From Okapia johnstoni (lineage: Eukaryota; Chordata; Mammalia; Artiodactyla; Giraffidae): a stretch of 64,000 bases of DNA. Below are positions 12,801 to 27,800 of the stretch, piece by piece. The notes beneath the pieces were generated by a model. The model made no database searches, was not told where the DNA came from, and was given only the letters and a program-made list of their open reading frames with translations. Each line of letters opens with the position of its first letter. Positions within the stretch are counted from its first letter, which is position 1. The stretch spans positions 19,229,001 to 19,293,000 of the forward strand of contig CM044306.1 of the NCBI GenBank assembly GCA_024291935.2, written 5' to 3'. The translations under genes and the position numbers were made by a program.

Positions 12801-15800
12801 GTTGAGGAAGGTCAGTTTATTGGTAGCAATGTTCCAAATCTATTGCCGCCCAAGAAGACAGAAGGCATTACAAACAGTTCTCAAATGGAAAAATATTTAC
12901 CTACTGTAGAAAAAGTTTTTTTTTAATTGTGGAAAATTCTAAACATACACACAAGCAGGGAGAATAACGTAACAAACTCCCATGTACCTATGGCCCAGGT
13001 GCAATGATTAGTTATTGACTTCTCGTCAATCTTGCTTCATCATTACCTCACCTATGCCTCACCTCCATATTATTTTGAAGCAAAATCCAGATGTCATATC
13101 CTTTTACCTGTATATATTATATTTCAGCATGGATCTCTAAAAGGTAAGAGCTCATGTTTAAAACGTGACCACAAAGGACTTCTCTGGTGGTCCAGTGGCT
13201 AAGACTGTGCTCCCAAGGCAGGAGGCCTGGGTTCAATCCCTGGTCAGGGAACTAGATCCTGCCTGCTGCAACTAAAGATCCTGTATGCCACAATTAAAAG
13301 AACCTGCTTGCTGCAATAAAGATTGAAGACCCCATGTGCTGCAGCTAAGACCCGGTACAGTAAAAAAAAAAAAAATCACCACAGTACTGTCATAACACCC
13401 CAAAGCATTAACAATGATTTCTGTAATACCATGGAATTGTTACTATTCAAATTTCCCTGATTGCATCCATATTTTTATTTTTTTAACTTTTTTTAATAAA
13501 CTTATTTATTTTAGTTGGGGGTGCATCCATATTTTTAAAAATAATTCATTTATTCAAAGTAGAGTGCAATAAGTCACTGTATCACGTGACTGCTGATTCA
13601 GTTTTTAAGTCTCTATAGCTTCTCCCTGGAGCTCTCCTTTTTTATTCATTACAAAATATCTGTTGAAGAAATTGGGGACATTTATCTTGTAGATGCTGGC
13701 TGAAATCCAGTGGTGCTGTCTTTCCATTTATTTTTAAATATTAATTGCCTTCAGCTTTGTTGCTTAAGGCCTGGATGCCTGTAAAATTTTCCTGACAGCT
13801 CTGTCTCCACTCTGGCCATCAGCGTATGTTCCCTAAGTCATGACTCTGAGGCAGCCACGTCCCTACGCCAAAACCTCCAAGAATCCCCCTGTCACCTGTG
13901 ACCAAAAGCAAACTCTGTAACCTGTCAGGCCAGATCTTCCACCATCTAGCCCAGCATCTTTTTTTTTCTGAACTAGCCTCTTCATGAAGAGTTCATCCTC
14001 AGTGACCTCTAACCTGAAAACTTCTGGCTGGTTCTCTCTGCAGCCCCAGTCTGGCCTGAGGTTCTGCAACTCCAACTGCCTGATGGACATTTATACCCAG
14101 GTGACCCACAGGCACTTTAAACTTAGTATCTACCCTGTAAGCATCAAATGTCTGCAGACAACAACAACAACAACAACAAAACCTCGGTAACTACAGAACT
14201 CTACAGAAATGTAAGGTAGTACTATTAGATTCCAAGCTGTTTGAGGCAGGAGCTATGTCTTAGAGTGTCCCCAGCAGCTGCTATGCCTTACAGACAACAG
14301 GGATTCAGGAAACATCTGTTAAATGCACATATGAAATGTTATGAAATATCTCCAAGTGTCAGTTTCCTTATCTGTATAATACAGACAGCAGTCTCTACCT
14401 GATAGAACTGTTTGGGGATAAATAAGATATGCTGAGGGTTCAGTATAGTACCTGGTCCATAGTAAGCATTTCAGTAACATTAGCTTCTATAAAAATTAAA
14501 ATAATTAACTTTTTATCTCCCTACCTCTATGCTTTTGCACATACTTCTCTTCACCTATAACAATCTGCAATATTTTTCAAAGGCCAGATTAATGCCCTTA
14601 TTTTTTTTTCTTATAAGAAACCTCAATCTTTCTGGCAATGATCTGCTTTTCCTCTGGAATTCTGTAATCCTTACAATCTAATGCTTAAATTCCCCCCTAC
14701 CTCCTCTGTTTAAGCACATAACACAGAAGATTTGATCACCCTTTACTTGCTTATGCATTTGAAAAAAAATAAAACAAAATTCTGGGACAAGTTTTTTAAG
14801 TATGTAAATATAAGAATGGTAATCTAAAATCCATAGAAAAGAGCTATTTTTGCTTTATTAAAACATCTGCTAAAAATAAAAATGAAACTAAGTTAAACAA
14901 ACTGGGAAGGAGTCTTGAAAAATCAATCTTCCCAGAGTCAGTATTATTAGCCATCTCTAAAGTAAGTCATGCAGGAAAAATAACATGGCTCCCCAAGGCA
15001 TTTGGGTCTCTTGCAGCTTTAAAGTACTCTGGACAGACACACTGAGGTTTTCTAAAAATATGTCACCTAAAACTCCAAAAAAAACTATTTATCTTCATTT
15101 TCATTCTTTCACTTCTGGGTTTCAGCTAAAAATTTTGGTATCAGAGACTTCTTTGGCAGTGCGGTGATTAAGACTCTGCACTTCCAAGGCAGGGCGTGCA
15201 GGTACTATCCCTGTTGGGGAACCAAAATTCCAAAAGCCATATGGCATGGCCAATTAAAAAAAAAAACACTTTCATGTCAGACATATAGAAAAGAAGTGCT
15301 CTTACTGGATCGATGCCAAAAGGATATGGTCCACCAAAAACTCCAGTGACGGCTGGGTTCAGCTGGAGGACAGGGTTCCCCCGAAGTGTCTCTTCCCTAC
15401 CATGTTAGGAAAAAACCAGCATTTATTTTTTATCAAGAGAAGGAATCACTGGGATCCAGAAACTGATCCCCAGAGAAACTACTATAAGCTACCTTGTCTT
15501 TTCAATAACAGAGGAGGGATTAGCATTAAAGAGTGAGAACGGATCATAGATAACAAAGAGAAAAATTAAACACACATACAAGACCAGGTAGGGAAATTGG
15601 GAGACCTGCTTTTAACTTACAAAAAGAATCAATGCACCTAATTTACAGTTTCAGTTCCTTGACACTACTGAACAAATCACAAAGCATTTCCCAGGCTACA
15701 GCATAGATAAGAGGAGACACTACATTCTTTTGAACAGAAACCGTGTTAAACACTTCCTAAAGAAGTGCTGGTTTACCACTTATCTGGAAAACCAGAGCTG

Positions 15801-18800
15801 GACATGAAAGGAGTAAGCTTTGACTTTCAGCTTCTTGGCAACTTACGTCCAGTTGTATATATCGAACATTGGCCGTACGCTCCAGGATGACCCAAAGATA
15901 TTAAGAGACTTGGAAAAGCAGTCGTTATAGATGAGGCCAGTGTAGATGGAGAACACGCCCATCAACAGAATGATGTACCGGCCGCTGAATACAGTGCTGA
16001 ACATCTGGGAGCCAGAAGAAAGAGGCCAATGAAACGTAATCCCTGCAGCGCAAGTTGTGACAATGTCATTCAGAATATACTAGCCCCTTCCTCTCTCGCC
16101 ACTTTTACCCCATTCTGGGTCAGAGAACTTGAAGTAAAGATCAAAATACAATGCTAACAAGAAATGTACTTTCACAGCACATGGCCTCTTTTAGTGTTAC
16201 AATGAACATAGCTCCTCTATTCTCTAAATAGTCTCTATAATTTCTCTTATGGATCAAAGACTTTCAGATCACAATTTTCATAATGGATGTTTGAGAAATT
16301 ATAAAGTTTCAGACCAACGCAGATGTAACCTAGACATTAGTTCATTCTTGAATTAATTAGTGTTAACTGTGTGGTTACCAGTGGGGCGAGCCAAGGGGAG
16401 AGGGACAGATAGGGGTAGGTGACTCAAGAGGTACAAACCACTATGTATAAAACAAATAAGCTACAAGGATATATTGTACAGCAGAGAATATAGTCAACAT
16501 TTTATAATAATTATAAGTGGAGTGTAATCTATAAAATTTTGGAATCACTATGCTGTACACCTGAAACTAATGTAATATTATAAATCAATAATATCTCAAC
16601 AAATAAGTAAAAAGAAAATATATTTCCATCAATCATGGAGAAAAGACTGAATTATCCTTCTGTATGTACAAAATTATTGTAAACCTGTTGCCCTATGGAG
16701 AGACAAAAACAGTCTACAGCCAAAGATTACAGGAGAAAAATATTAGAAATATGTCAAGAAAATAATAATACTATCTTATGTTTCTGAGTTTCTATCAAAA
16801 ACAAACAGACAAAACATCACCTCATTCTCATTCTTCTGGGAGAGGATACGGCTCTCTCTTAGCACCATCCATACAGCAAAAAGGGTCATCAAAATGCCAT
16901 GGCCAAGGTCACCAAACATCACAGCAAACAGGAAAGGGAAAGTGATGATGGTGTATGGAGCTATAAAGAGACCAAAGAGAGAAAAAGACAAATTCCAGAA
17001 AACCGCAGCTCCCAACACATCACATCCCTCTCCACAATCTAAGATCAGTATAAAAGGGACTCATTCCCAAGCTGCTGGTCAGAGGGGCTCCCAGGAAATA
17101 ATGTCCACAGCAGGATTTGCACAGACTCACAAAGCTACAGGAAATGAAGGTTTTGTCTCTAGCCTTGGCACCAGGGGGGTTTGTCCCTTGATTCCTTTTC
17201 TCTCACCCCTGGGACGCTGCTCCTGGGACAGGCCAACTTTCCTCCTCTGTGCATTGCAACCAGCTGAATAAAGCCACCAGGTTAAGTGGGAGAAAGTTCA
17301 GAATCTGGAGCAGAGCAGGTCCTAGAACATGAATTACCTGACTCTAGATTTAATCACTAACTCTCTGAACAGAGGAGAAATCTGCCTTGTGCTTAAAATG
17401 GTCAACAACTGCTATATTTTCTCTATCTAACCTGGAACCAGGAGGCTATTCTAAAATGTCAATGACCTTGGGAAAACTTTTTATTTAAAGCAGTTCCAGC
17501 AAATGGCATGTGAGTGAAAGCCAGGTGCTATAGAGCCGTGAGGACAAACAGAAGAACCCAATCTATGGAGCTCACGCCTATAAAATTCCCATAAAATCGC
17601 CTGCTAAAGGAGTTCCACCTGGCAATAAACCTCACTCCTTACATCCAGACAGCCACCTCTTCACAGGAATTCTACAAGAGCTGAGGCCTGGACAGCATCT
17701 TTAGTCTTGAGCCGACTGTTCAATTGCATTCAAAGTGAAGCATTAAAAGAAATAACAAACAGAATAAAATCTCCAGAGGGAAAAGATTCAAGCTTTTTTA
17801 CCTGGATTTATCTCTCGGTAAGTTCCAATTCCGTAAGCATCCACTATGTTCTGAAAGCCATACGTGAACTTGTTGGTCTTGTTATAGGTGGGGGGAGTCT
17901 GGTTTGTCTGCATCCTGTTCAGAATGGAAGGCACGGTGGAACCACTGTGCTCCTGGGAAACATCAGGCACAGATCAGAATCAGGTCACCCTTCTGATTGT
18001 GGTGGTGGATTCACAGGCATATATATTTGTCAAAACTCATTGAATAGTACACATAAAATACGTGTATTTTCTTTCAGGTAAACTATATCTCACTTTCCAG
18101 TCTTTGAGGATACTAGAACTAGCTATAAAATTTATGATGACACGTGTAAATGAAGTCTTGGGAAGAATATCCTTACCGTGAAACAGAAAAATTAAGTCTA
18201 AAATGTATAAACAAAGAAAACGTGGTACTTTCTTCCCTGAAGATATCCTTATCTGTCTACAACTGTCATTGTTCTCTCCTGCTTTTATGAAGAAAGCAAA
18301 GTTATTTTCTGACTTTTCCCTCTTCACCACCTGCTCTTAACTCTCTAATAATCCTTGGAGTCTAGCAGACCATGCCTGGTCAAAGTGGCTGGCTCATCAC
18401 CAGATGGAGAAGGCAATGGCAACCCACTCCAGTACTTTTGCCTGGAGAATCCCATGGACGGAGGAGCCTGGTGGGCTGCAGTCCATGGGGTCGCTAAGAG
18501 TTGGACACAACTGAGTGACTTCACTTTCACTTTTCACTTTCATGCACTGGAGAAGGAAATGGCAGCCCACTCCAGTGTTCTTGCCTGGAGAATCCCAGGG
18601 ATGGTGGAGCCTGGTGGGCTGCCGTCTGTGGGGTCGCACAGAATCGGACACGACTGAAGCGACTTAGCAGCAGCAGCATCACCAGATCCAAAGATCTTTT
18701 CTTTTACATGCAAGCCCCCGACACTGGCAAGCTTCCTCTTTTGTTTACCAGCCACGCTTTTCCTGTCTTTTTGCTGGTTCCTCCTCCCCTGCCCGTAACA

Positions 18801-21800
18801 CTGCAGGCCCCCAAGGTTCTATTATTAAGTCCTTATTTTCTCTCTTGGAGGTCTCATTCCCTTCCAACCTCATGTATCCCATTTCTTTCATTTTGCCTTT
18901 TTGTTTTTTTTTGAGTAAAGTAGGCTTTTACTGTTCACAAGGTTATTTGTGAGGTGCAAAAATCATCCCATGTATTCTCCCATTCAATCTGGGCTGCCAC
19001 AGCGAGACAGACAGAAAGCTCGAGGACATATTTTTCTTGCATCTGTATGTAGTGGAAACCTTTGCAGAGAGTAACTACTCCAGGCCTGTCAAATAGAGGC
19101 ATTTTTCCCTTTCTTTTGAGAACTATCTCATCGTCTGTTTTACATTTCCACATGGATTTCTGTCCAACCCCTCAATGTGACTGAAACTGAACTTAGCAGC
19201 TTTCTCCAATCAATAAATTTCTCTTACTGAATCTCTACTTCCATTAATGGAACTATTATTCTACCAGTCACCCAGCTTTGATGCCTCAGAAATATTTTTA
19301 ATTTTTTCTCCTTGTATTTCTCCTGTACATTGCTAAATACCAAGTCTACCAATTGATAATTCCTTCAGAATGTCTCACAAATTCATCATTATTTGCTCTT
19401 CCCATTGCCAGGTCTTACTGCAAGGTCATTATCACTTACTACTGTTTACAGTAACCTAACTGTCCTTCCACCTATAGGCTCTCTCATCTCCCCAATCCAA
19501 CCCCCATGCTATCAATGGATTACTCTTTTATTTAATTGATTGATACTGACTGATTGATTGACTGAGTCATGCAGCATGCAGGATATGAGATCTTAGTTCC
19601 CTGACCAGGGATCCAACCTGTACCCTCTGCAGTGGAAGCATGGAATCTTAACCACTGAACTGTCAGGGAAGTCCCTGGATTATTCTTTTAAAACTGTTTT
19701 GATCATCATGTCCTTTCACTACTAAATAACTTCCAGTGTCTCTCTACTCCCTCTAGGATAAAATTTAAACCCACTAATCTGGTATTAATGACCCTTCATA
19801 ATCAGGTTCCTGGCTCCCTGACTCAGGTTTACCTCCTGCTCTTTTGGCTCACCTGCTACAATTCCTGTTGTGGCCCAACCATGCATGGTCACACCGTACT
19901 TGCCTTTGGTCAGACTGTTTACTTCTTGTTATTGCCAACAGACATCTTATCCAGTCTTCAAAGCACTGAGTAAATGCCACCTTCCTGAAGCTTCTTCTGA
20001 TCGTCCTCGCTGGATAAGCTAGCACCTTCCTTCCCTCCACACACATAAACTGCTCTTGGCACAGACTGTCTTGTATGTTTGCACATCAGCCTCTTCAAGT
20101 CAGAAGATACTTGAGGGCCTACTTTTTGCATCTCTGTACCTCCTGGCCCCTAGATCAGAGGCTTGGACAGGGAAGTAGCTCTAACTAACTGCTAAAGGGA
20201 ATTGCAAGGGTTATACTATGTACCTAGACTAATGGACAGAGAGAATGGACCAGGAAACTGATGTTCTGAGTGTGAGTAACCCTGAAGGATCATGGGGATA
20301 TGATCAAATCATTTATCTTTTCTGAATTACAATTGCTACATTTGAAAATAAGGATACACAAGATGTTCTGTCAGGATGCAAGGTGAGTACAAGATGGGTA
20401 AACTGAAGAACTCTAAGACAAAAATGCCATGAGAATGTTCCTGTTACCACTGATGGAAACCTCTCTTCCTGGCTGGAGGCTGCACTGCCAGCTGTGGGGG
20501 ACTCACCGTGCCCCTTCTGAGCGCAAACTGGATGGAGTCAAGGTCAGTGACAGGGCACCAGACCTCCGCGATTAGGCACTTCTGGGTCACATCTATGTTG
20601 CACAGGTTCAAAGTGTGGTAGATGGCCTTCATCTTCCGCACCTTGATGAACCAGACACGGATGTTCTTGGCAGCGGCCTGAAGAACCCTCTGGCGGTGAT
20701 CCTCTGTTTGGTTCAGAACCTTTGGGGAGAGAAAGGAGCAGGAGAGCGAGCCTTCTAACACCCTTCTTCCATTTCAGGACATTTAGGCAAAGAGGCACAG
20801 CTTTCTGAGAAGGGCTGCAGGGGATCTGTTTTTTTCCTTCCTCTGGCTAGAAGGTTTTTTTTTTTTTTGGCCAAATTGAAAGAAATTAAGAGTTCTACTT
20901 ACTAATGTTCATATTCACTTAGCTTCAAGCTAAAGAGAAACCCGAGGAAACGGTTTTTAGCTTTTCTAATTTTACCATCAAATCCATGGCAGAACAATGC
21001 AGGTACCACAGTCATCACAGAGCAGACAAGGCTTGATTTTTCTCTCAGCCTTTGTTTTCTCCCCAGGAAGCCCGATCCCTTGGAAACCAGCACACAGTTA
21101 CCTCAGAGGAATCACACGGCCTCGACTAGAGTGGGAAGAAGGGCCAGGGACACTTTACATTCTGCTGTCTTGTTTATCACCAAATATTTAACAGGTCTAT
21201 AGCAGGAGAGGGGAGAAGCCAAAATCAGGCAAGCAACTCACCACTCACTTGTGCATAAGAATCTATCTGAAATCTCAACGTCTTTTTGAAGAGGAAAAAA
21301 CTATATATTAATCATTTTAGCACAAGTACTCCATCATAGCTGGCTCTTCAAGTCAGTTCAGGAAAAAAGTCATGACTGCTCCAAGTCATTACTGCTCCCT
21401 GAGAAACTGTCTTGGGCAGTAGAAAGTAACTTCCATGAGAGGTTTTTTTTTTTTTTTTAAAAAAAAACCCATGGTATGCTAGGGAAACTCTTGTTCACTT
21501 GAGAATAAAGGAACAAGGATACTTCTCTCCTGGTTGTTGACAATTTCACAATGACTATTTAAACTTCTGGAAGGACGCTAACAAACTTGCCCCCCACACC
21601 TACAACTTACTCCTTGGTAATCAATCCCTTTTAAAATTTTACTTCAAAAAATTCATTAAAATTTTACTTCATACAGTTTGGTGCTTTAAAAGTCAAATTC
21701 TAGCCATTTATAAAGGCAACTGCACATGCTCTTCACAGTCTACTGCAAGCCTACTCATAAGGAGGGGGTAGAACAGTCCCAGAAGCCAGAATGTACTAAC

Positions 21801-24800
21801 ATGGCTCATCACCCAACAGCAGTTTGAAGAAAACTCTCTTCTCTTGGTTAAACTGATAAGTGCAGCTAACAGGAGCCAGCAGCAGGTCAAGTGGTGGGTC
21901 AAACATGACAGGGGTTGAAATGTTGCAACATGTCAAATATGTTTCTTAATGTTTCAAGGTGGCAATCATTACATTCTTTCAACAGGGAACCAACTGGGCA
22001 CCCTTTTCCTTCCATTTATGTATAAATCATGACTCCCTCTTTAGAACCCTGTGACAGCCATCCTGTGTGCAAACTACACACACTGCAACTGGGTAAAAGT
22101 TCCTTCTTGGGTACAAGAGTTACACCAGGACTCTGGCTAGACTGTATGGTTCAGATCCAAGGTGACCAGGAGGACACACACCAAGCTATTAAGAGTAGCT
22201 GCCTCTGGAGGTAGAGCATGTCTGTGAGAGGCAGAATAGATTTGATATATACTTCTATATTATTTTTTTCTTAACTAAGCATACTTCATTATTTATACTT
22301 CATCCATTATAAATGTGTCTCAGACTCATGAGCTGGGGAACTAAATATTCTAAGCAACAACGATTTCAGGTGCATAGCATCTCTGTCTCATTTGAAGATA
22401 ATTCATGCCATTTTTAAGTCATTCCCTGTGGGGGATGGGGAAGAGTTTCAGGGAATGACTTAAAAATAGTACACACACAAAAAAACAAAAGCATCCTGGG
22501 TTGCTGTAAGTGCCTAATAAACTGTTAGTGCTTCAAGGAAGAAGTAAGGTCTTCTATAGCAGTATTTCACAAAGACAAACTCCCTCCAGGTCTCTGTGTA
22601 CCATTTGGAGATCATCAATCCTGGTATTAACTCCAGAAGCCATTTCCTTCCTCTCCTGTGGCGTCTCAGGACAGGGATAGAGTGAGGCCCGGAACCTGGA
22701 ATGTGCAGACACAGCCTGAGGAACACTGACATTGCTTCATGGAGCCAGTTTAAGTAATCTCAGAACATAATCCCAACATACTGGAAGGACCAAAACAGGA
22801 TTAGTTCAGACTGATGCACTAATCAATAATAATTATTTATGGGAAGGGGCCTACAGTAGAGCAGCAAGCAACATTTGAACTGTCTCGGCATTCTCTGTAG
22901 CTGTTAAATTCCTTTAGATTAAAAAAGAAAGAAGCAGTGATTACAAATTACATTATAAAGTGCTGGAGAAAAATGGCATGGAGAAAGGATCTCATGGGCA
23001 GAATTTCAGAAAAGTTTAAGGGCACAGTGCCTATGGTACACTGCTAGGTATGCAAACCCATTGTCCCAAAACAATGTAGAATTTATAAACCATGAGTCCT
23101 AATTACTTTTCCCAAGAAAAGGAAATTGTGATTTTGACGGTCTATAAAAAAAAATACACTTAGGTCATTTCTGATCGTTTAAGATAACCTTAACATTATT
23201 AAAAAATGTATTCCCCATGTTAAGGTGGACTTACAGGGCTTGTGTCTCACTATTCTACAGTGAGAATAGGTGGCCTGGCTGCACCCTGGGGGAGGCATGT
23301 TTCTCTTACCCTTCACAGATTTTCTTGACTCTGTTTTTCAGCTGATCACCTTGGAAGAAAATGATGAACACAGACTTGTGCACGTAGTCTCCCTAGGCCC
23401 CAAACCAAAAACCAAGAATTCAGACTTATAATCCAGAAAACTTCTTAAGTATCTTTCTTTCTTGGTGACATAGAATCAACTGGAATCCTTTAAGGGTCTG
23501 GCAACCATGCACTTTAACCATTATCTTCAATCCATCTCTTAAGCTCCACAAGAACATTTGCTCTATAATCTCAAGATTTACAAAAATCTTTCCATACTTG
23601 TTTTTAAACTCAACGAGGAGCTTGACACAGACGCAAAGATGATTCTCTTCTTAGCAGAATTTAGCCCTATTTACCAATTCAACTATTCAAACCGAATAAT
23701 TCTTATATTGCCTAAATGACTTAAGTACAGAGAAGAGGAAAGGAAGTCATTCCTGCCTGCTCGCACGCTCAGAAACTCCAGATAAAGGGGACTGAATAAC
23801 TACAAGGAGCTGAGCAGCTGGGGAGAAATGTTGATGCACAATCTCATGATTCATGCTGAATTAGACCTCAGGGGGCAGGGAGGAAGGCAATCTATCCAAA
23901 CACCAAGTGTATACCTGAAGCCTGAGGCAAAGGTTAGTAGGAAAGATCAGAAAAAGACTCTACAGTGGATGTTAGCCAGGACTGTCTCTGGTGGCCTGTA
24001 TTTTCTCCAGTTCCTACAGAGCTTTTATAACAGGAAAACAAACAAAACTTTGGAGGATAAAGAGGGAAGAGGAGGGAAGGAGTAAGTAAGGCTCATGGGC
24101 CTTAAGTTCCTAAGTTCTCCAGGAATTAACTGGAGCAAATTCTTTCTGCAGCTGCTTTGTTAGAGATAGCCAGACCCTTCCTTCACGCCACTTGTTGATA
24201 AAAAATAATGCTTCTGTTGCCCAGGAACCTGGCTGAATATTCCTGAGAAGAGCTCCACATGAGGCGTAACTGCTGACTGTGGTGTTTCCGTGACCCAAGG
24301 ACAGCCTTCGGTAAGACTACAAAACTGGTACTTTGGGTAAGGAGACTCACCGTAACCTAAGTGTCACCACCCTCATACTCGGTCCCGAGGACATGATCCA
24401 TTTACTTCTAGCTGAAGGACCCAGCTACTCTGAGAAGCCTCATAATTCAACCTCTCTTCTTAGGTTAAAAAAAAAAAAAAAAAAAAAAAAGAATACTAAT
24501 TTAGGACACCCAAAAGATAACTGAGAACATAATAACCAACTCCAGGCTTCTAAATAATACTAATACCAAAGTGAAGTAAATTTCTTGCAGAACAGTTAAT
24601 CATCTTTGCTTGTCATCTCTGGATGGACTCACCATATAAATGTAGGTTTATGCTAAGAACTCTGTCCTGTTATGTCAAATGCCAAGATGTTAAGTTATTC
24701 CTGCTTTCCAAAGCACTGGGTGGGGAATATCATCCTATTTTGCACAACATAAATCTTGAAACTAAGTTCCTAAAATTCCCAACAAACAAGTAGACAAAAA

Positions 24801-27800
24801 ACTTTATCAATTAAAGTTTCATCAACTTATGAAGATTACAGTTTAGGAAATCTCTCCTCCTTGTACACATGGATGTTACCAAATTTGGAACCAGATGTCT
24901 TGCTTTAATTTTCATTAAAGAGTTAATGTTCTTTTGGTCCCAGATAAGTACCGGAAAACACATAAAGCTGAAATAACTAGAGGGAATTCCCTGGCAGTTC
25001 AGAGGTTAGGACTTGGCACTTTCACTGCTGTGGCCTGGGTTTGATCCCTGGTAGGGGAACTGAGATCCCACACATCATGTATACATTGTATGTATACATA
25101 CGATGGAGGCGAAGAGGAAAAGAGGAGTCCCTCAAATTCACAGATCCAAACGGAGGAAATGTAAGGGCTCTTCTTGGGAGGGTCAGGTTCAGGTGGCACA
25201 TGCTATGTTACTGCTCTGAGCTCCCTGTACCAGACCTACTCTACCAGATGCAATTCCCTTGTCTTACAGTCACAGGATCCTCCAGGGGGTTCTCGATTTC
25301 AGCCTGCCGCAGGAACACATTCCCCCGGCACACTCGCCAAAGCATGCGCTCAAAAGTAGGGATGCGCTCCCGGTTAATCACACCAGCCACGAAGCTGTGG
25401 GGAGAAGAGCCAGATTGGGAACAGTTTCACACCACAGGATGGGAGGAAAGTGAAGAGCAGGGGAGGGGAAAGATGTCAAACAGGAGGCTGTGCATTGCTA
25501 TGTCAAAATGGCTGCCAAAGTCTGATTCCTGGACTCAGCAGAGGGTTGACAGAACAACTCAGGAACTGAACCCAAAGTAAGTTAGCAACACCTTGCAACA
25601 GGCTCAGAAGACAGGGCATCCTGGAAGCCAGTGAATGCCCAGCCTCTTCTGAAGAGCAAAAATGGACATGACTCTGTTGAGTACAGAGGGTCAAAGTGGT
25701 ACTTACCCAAGTCTTAAGGGCGTGCCTCTTCCCATCTCGCTTGGCTCCAAGAGGGACGAGGACTCTTCCAACAGGTCTGGATCCGCCATCTGCTGATGAT
25801 GCAATTCAGCCTGAATTCACAAATCAATTAATATCTAATGAAAATAGTTAGTGGCATGCAGGGAACGAGGAACCAGGAGATAAGTTCAGAAAATAAAGAT
25901 GAAAAAAAGAAAACCATCAAAAGAGAAGACAAACCCACAAAAAGAAGACAAGAAGAATAGGGGAAGAAACAAAGAAAAGAAACAAGAGGTAAAGGAAGCA
26001 GAACTGCCCCAGTAAAGCACCTGGGGAAATGGTTTTAGAAATAAGGGATAAAGAAAAAAACGTTAAATGATGGTGACACCCGTATAAACCTGTGACTTGG
26101 TGGAAACCATTTTTTCTCTTATGTTTTCCTGAATAAGCCATGAAAGTACCAAAAATACTTTTGCATATGCATAGAAACTGAAGTATTTCTTCCTTTTGAG
26201 CAAAAATAAGGCAGCTCGGCAGATACATTTAATATCAAATTTCCAGGCAACTACAAAGTAGAATTTTCCCTGTGTAAGAATGTAAAAGATGGAGACTCTC
26301 TTTCCCAGGAAGAAAGCAAGGAGCTGTCACTGTCCTGAACAGGAGAAAGATAGAAGGGGTGTCTCCAGACATCTAGGTTTTCCATGCTCTTAAAAATTCA
26401 AAACATGAGGGCTTTCAGCACACTCACTATTTAAAAGAAAAAAAAAAAATGCTCCAGACCGTGGGATTTAAAGAGTATTCTTTGTCCAAAAAGGTAAGAA
26501 ATACAATAGCTGGGCAGGCATGGGCCTCCACTGCACCAATAAAGGGAAGGAAAAGTGAAAACATAACTGAATGTCCTAGTTTCTGACCAGGAATCCAGGA
26601 ATAGTAAAAAGTTCCTGTGGGCTTTACAGCTTAAGGATTCTTGAGAACATAGCTTAAGCCAACAACCTAAATCAAGTGAAGAAAAAGTAACAGATAATAA
26701 GCCAATTCAGAACATGTGGACTAGTTGGATTGTTGAGATTTAAAATGATTTCCACCACGACAGTTTATACAATAAAATGGAGGAGGAGCGGGACCTTCTC
26801 AGATGCAGACCTACATTTCTCAGCCTCTCTCTCCACAATACTTCTTGCCCCGTTTCCTCTCAGCCTCTCTCTCCACAATACATCTCACCTTGTTTCCTCT
26901 CACCAGGGAGGAGGAGCTGCCCTAAGAAATGAAGGCCAACTGACCACTCCACTGCCTCATCTCCCCAGCTTCAATATCCACGCCCTACCTGTTTGACCAA
27001 AGACTAGAAGCGAGCCAGAGGAATCTTTCTTTTCAAAAGCAGAACTAACTAAAAATGAAGTCAGGAGAATTTTTCTCATAATCTTCACTCCAAATTTCAG
27101 TTTGATTCTACTCTTATCAACCCTGCTATCAAAAAAAAAATGCCACAGGGGATCTCTTCCTGACAGTCACAGGACTATAAATGTAAAGTCACAGGGTGGA
27201 GGTGGGGAACTGAGTATAAACCAGATAAGTCTGAAAGTCTAAACAAGCGAAAGCAATTGTTCGGGAAGTAAATTCTAGAAGCAGGATCAACTCTCAATGA
27301 CCAAAAGAAAAAAGAAATAAATTTATTTTTTTAAAAAAAGGAAGGCTAGGCAGTGGGCACACCAGAAGTGCAGAGAAATACCATGAGATTTGGGAAACTT
27401 TAAGATGAGATAATGAGGGCTCGGGTTACCACTTGTTCTCAAGTGCGCAATTCTTGTTTCTACTTAAAATCAAATCCGCTGACTACAAATCACAGGCAAC
27501 TTGCTTTGAGGATCCAGAGTAACCTACAGCATTTCATCTTGCTCTTAGGATGTCCCTTAGCAAAAACCAGTGAAACTGACCACTACTCACAAGCCTCCTG
27601 TCTACTCTACGCATGGTTCACAATGCCTGGTTTAAGTAAACCATAAAGATAAAGCTCAGCGCAAACATATGTGCTCTAAAGGGGAGAACTGATGGAAAAG
27701 CAAACAGTGCTCCTCTAAAGGAGGAGGCTCCATCTAGAATCTCTGAGAATACGAAAAAAAAAAAAAAAAAAAAAGGCAGAATTAAAATCAAATACAAATT

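Noticed and set aside
25041..25580. 179-residue plus-strand frame
   Set aside because: Part of it overlaps exon 7 on the opposite strand and a SINE; a shadow frame.
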